Below are positions 5,270-6,117 of a stretch of 6,117 bases of DNA, one piece after another. This DNA is from CBDULX01 sp048550535. Its GTDB lineage: Bacteria > Pseudomonadota > Gammaproteobacteria > SZUA-229. The translations under genes and the position numbers were made by a program. Below the pieces are notes generated by a model. It had not been told where the DNA came from. It did not search any database and saw nothing but the letters and a program-made list of their open reading frames with translations. The stretch covers positions 1 through 6,117 of the forward strand of contig JBLYYN010000218.1 in NCBI GenBank assembly GCA_048550535.1, given 5' to 3'. Positions within the stretch are counted from its first letter, which is position 1, and the number at the start of each line of letters is the position of its first letter.

Positions 5270-5773
5270 TTATTTGATCAGCGGTTTGATGACAGCATCG
5301 GGAACGGCAAGCGCCAGACATGCGTTGGCATCCATCTTACCGGTGAGCACTTTCTCGTCGTCGTCGAGGGCGTCGATCTGCTGCTGTATTTTCTGCTTCT
5401 TGGCTGGTGATGATGCAGCAGTCATGTCTGCCACCAGCTTCGACCGCCGGGTGTTGATCGTTCGTACCTGCTCCTGTAATGCGGTGACCCGTGTATGGGC
5501 ACCGGCGAGAGCGGTACTGAGCTTCTTTGCCCGGCGTTCAGACTCGGCCTTCAACAGCGCCATTTGTTTCGCGTGTTCGGCGTCTTTCTCCTTTAAGGCC
5601 AGGTCGATTTTCGTCTGCACGTCTGTGCGCCTGAACTCGGCATCGTCACCCTCGCGCTTGAGCGTCGCGATCTGTGATTCCAGCGTAGCAACCTTGCGGG
5701 CGCCGAAGCTGTAACCACTGAAAAGCAATATCAGGGCGAGTCCTGCAGCCAGGCCCATTTTCAGGTTACTCAT
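5270..5773 (-). CDS. Rz/LysB-like inner-membrane spanin (i-spanin)
   Basis: The product is 167 residues from the second of two adjacent ATGs. It has one N-terminal hydrophobic helix (about 6-25, MGLAAGLALILLFSGYSFGA) with a short basic-polar cytoplasmic start. A long periplasmic region rich in K, E, A, Q, L and R (about 28-145) looks like a coiled coil. A short C-terminus with Cys and Pro (ANACLALAVPDAVIKPLIK) resembles the tail that Rz-type proteins use to meet their lipoprotein partner. Together with the next gene it makes a two-component spanin pair. The start at 5773 is preferred over 5776 because AAGGAGGA (5778-5785) leaves five bases to it but only two to the first ATG. It is the first gene of the five-gene unit as far as can be seen. 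Confidence 0.85.
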   Translation of the reverse strand: MSNLKMGLAAGLALILLFSGYSFGARKVATLESQIATLKREGDDAEFRRTDVQTKIDLALKEKDAEHAKQMALLKAESERRAKKLSTALAGAHTRVTALQEQVRTINTRRSKLVADMTAASSPAKKQKIQQQIDALDDDEKVLTGKMDANACLALAVPDAVIKPLIK

Positions 5774-5776
5774 CAT

Positions 5777-6117
5777 GTCCTCCTTCTAAATGCACACGGT
5801 ACCAATCAGAATCCAGACGATCAGCCCATTCTCTTCATTCTAATCGTGAATCATAAAGCCTTAGAAAGAGAAGTCGACATTATTCTGTTTATTCCTCATA
5901 CCGATCCCTCAAAGACAATAGCGGACCGATTCGCCATAGGCGCAAGCGTTTGTCCCGTGATGACATTTACCATCACCAGATTCCACAGCACAAAATCATA
6001 ACAGTAGCTGGCAAATCAAGACACCAACTACATCGGCATTCAAGACTATCCTATGGCACACCGCAGGAAGACGTAATCAGGCAATTGCTGATATTACGGT
6101 TCAAAAAACCTGAGGTA
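5777..6117. other. Right-edge region without a convincing gene
   Basis: Apart from the ribosome binding site, no recognisable gene lies in these 341 bp. The promoter of the lysis cassette should be here on the minus strand, but no hexamer pair close to sigma70 consensus stands out; TAGAAT at 5839-5844 (minus strand) is a lone -10-like match. A + strand frame without stops runs from 5857 to the window end but has no ATG or GTG start. Minus-strand frames are short (25-35 codons). It may be decayed sequence or a regulatory region. Confidence 0.5.
5778..5785 (-). promoter_or_regulatory. Strong ribosome binding site at the head of the lysis cassette
   Basis: AAGGAGGA on the minus strand, close to the full anti-16S complement, precedes two consecutive ATGs. 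Spacing from GGAGG is two bases to the first and five to the second, favouring 5773 as the start. Confidence 0.8.

Noticed and set aside
4998..5714. A 238-codon open frame on the + strand opposite the spanin genes
   Set aside because: It is Ser/Ala/Arg/Cys-rich, has no domain pattern, and is antisense to three genes with clear signatures; G+C-rich coding DNA often gives such mirror frames.
5980..6010. Possible LexA/SOS-type operator upstream of the lysis cassette (CTG and CTG-like half sites on the minus strand)
   Set aside because: The half sites are in the same orientation and do not form CTG-N10-CAG.

Overview
The window looks like gammaproteobacterial chromosome, genus unknown. The pointers are a DNAJ_related/J-domain protein of the type common in Gammaproteobacteria, a DegP/HtrA-like S1C protease, Gram-negative two-component spanins, and strong Shine-Dalgarno sites. 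Base composition is mosaic. A counted 60-base stretch in the J-protein gene (2281-2340) is about 32% G+C, one in the 4-TM gene (3541-3600) about 47%, and one in the LprI-like gene (4681-4740) about 70%.

Left part, 1-2505: a secreted HtrA-like protease on the + strand (142-1236) faces two minus-strand genes, a DnaJ-related J-domain protein (2505-1924) and, downstream of it, a small zinc-ribbon protein with a C-terminal membrane anchor (1740-1507). The convergent space holds a 10-bp hairpin just after the protease stop. It also holds an 85-bp element with 17-bp near-perfect inverted ends (1340-1424), which encloses a second hairpin followed by a T-rich run. Each minus-strand gene has the same 16-base element upstream (15 of 16 bases identical).

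Middle, 2506-2874: a 369-bp gene-free spacer. Its outstanding feature is a triple 16-bp direct repeat at 2743-2790.

Right part, 5773-2875, minus strand: a compact five-gene unit that looks like a bacteriophage-type lysis cassette. In order of transcription it encodes a Rz-like inner-membrane spanin, a Rz1/LysC-like lipoprotein spanin, a secreted LprI-like (DUF1311) protein, a GH108-type muramidase without a signal peptide, and a four-helix membrane protein of unknown function. The last is the only holin candidate in view. Spacings are 12 bp, an overlap, 75 bp (containing a strong hairpin) and 42 bp. No capsid, tail, integrase or repressor gene is visible here. The cassette could be the edge of a prophage or tailocin, or a stand-alone lysis or holin-dependent export (type 10 secretion-like) unit. 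The genes would work together as follows: the membrane protein opens or energises the inner membrane, the muramidase cuts peptidoglycan, the spanins fuse inner and outer membranes, and the LprI-like protein may modulate the muramidase in the periplasm.

Right edge, 5777-6117: 341 bp with no convincing gene. It presumably holds the cassette promoter, and it contains one start-less open frame running off the window.
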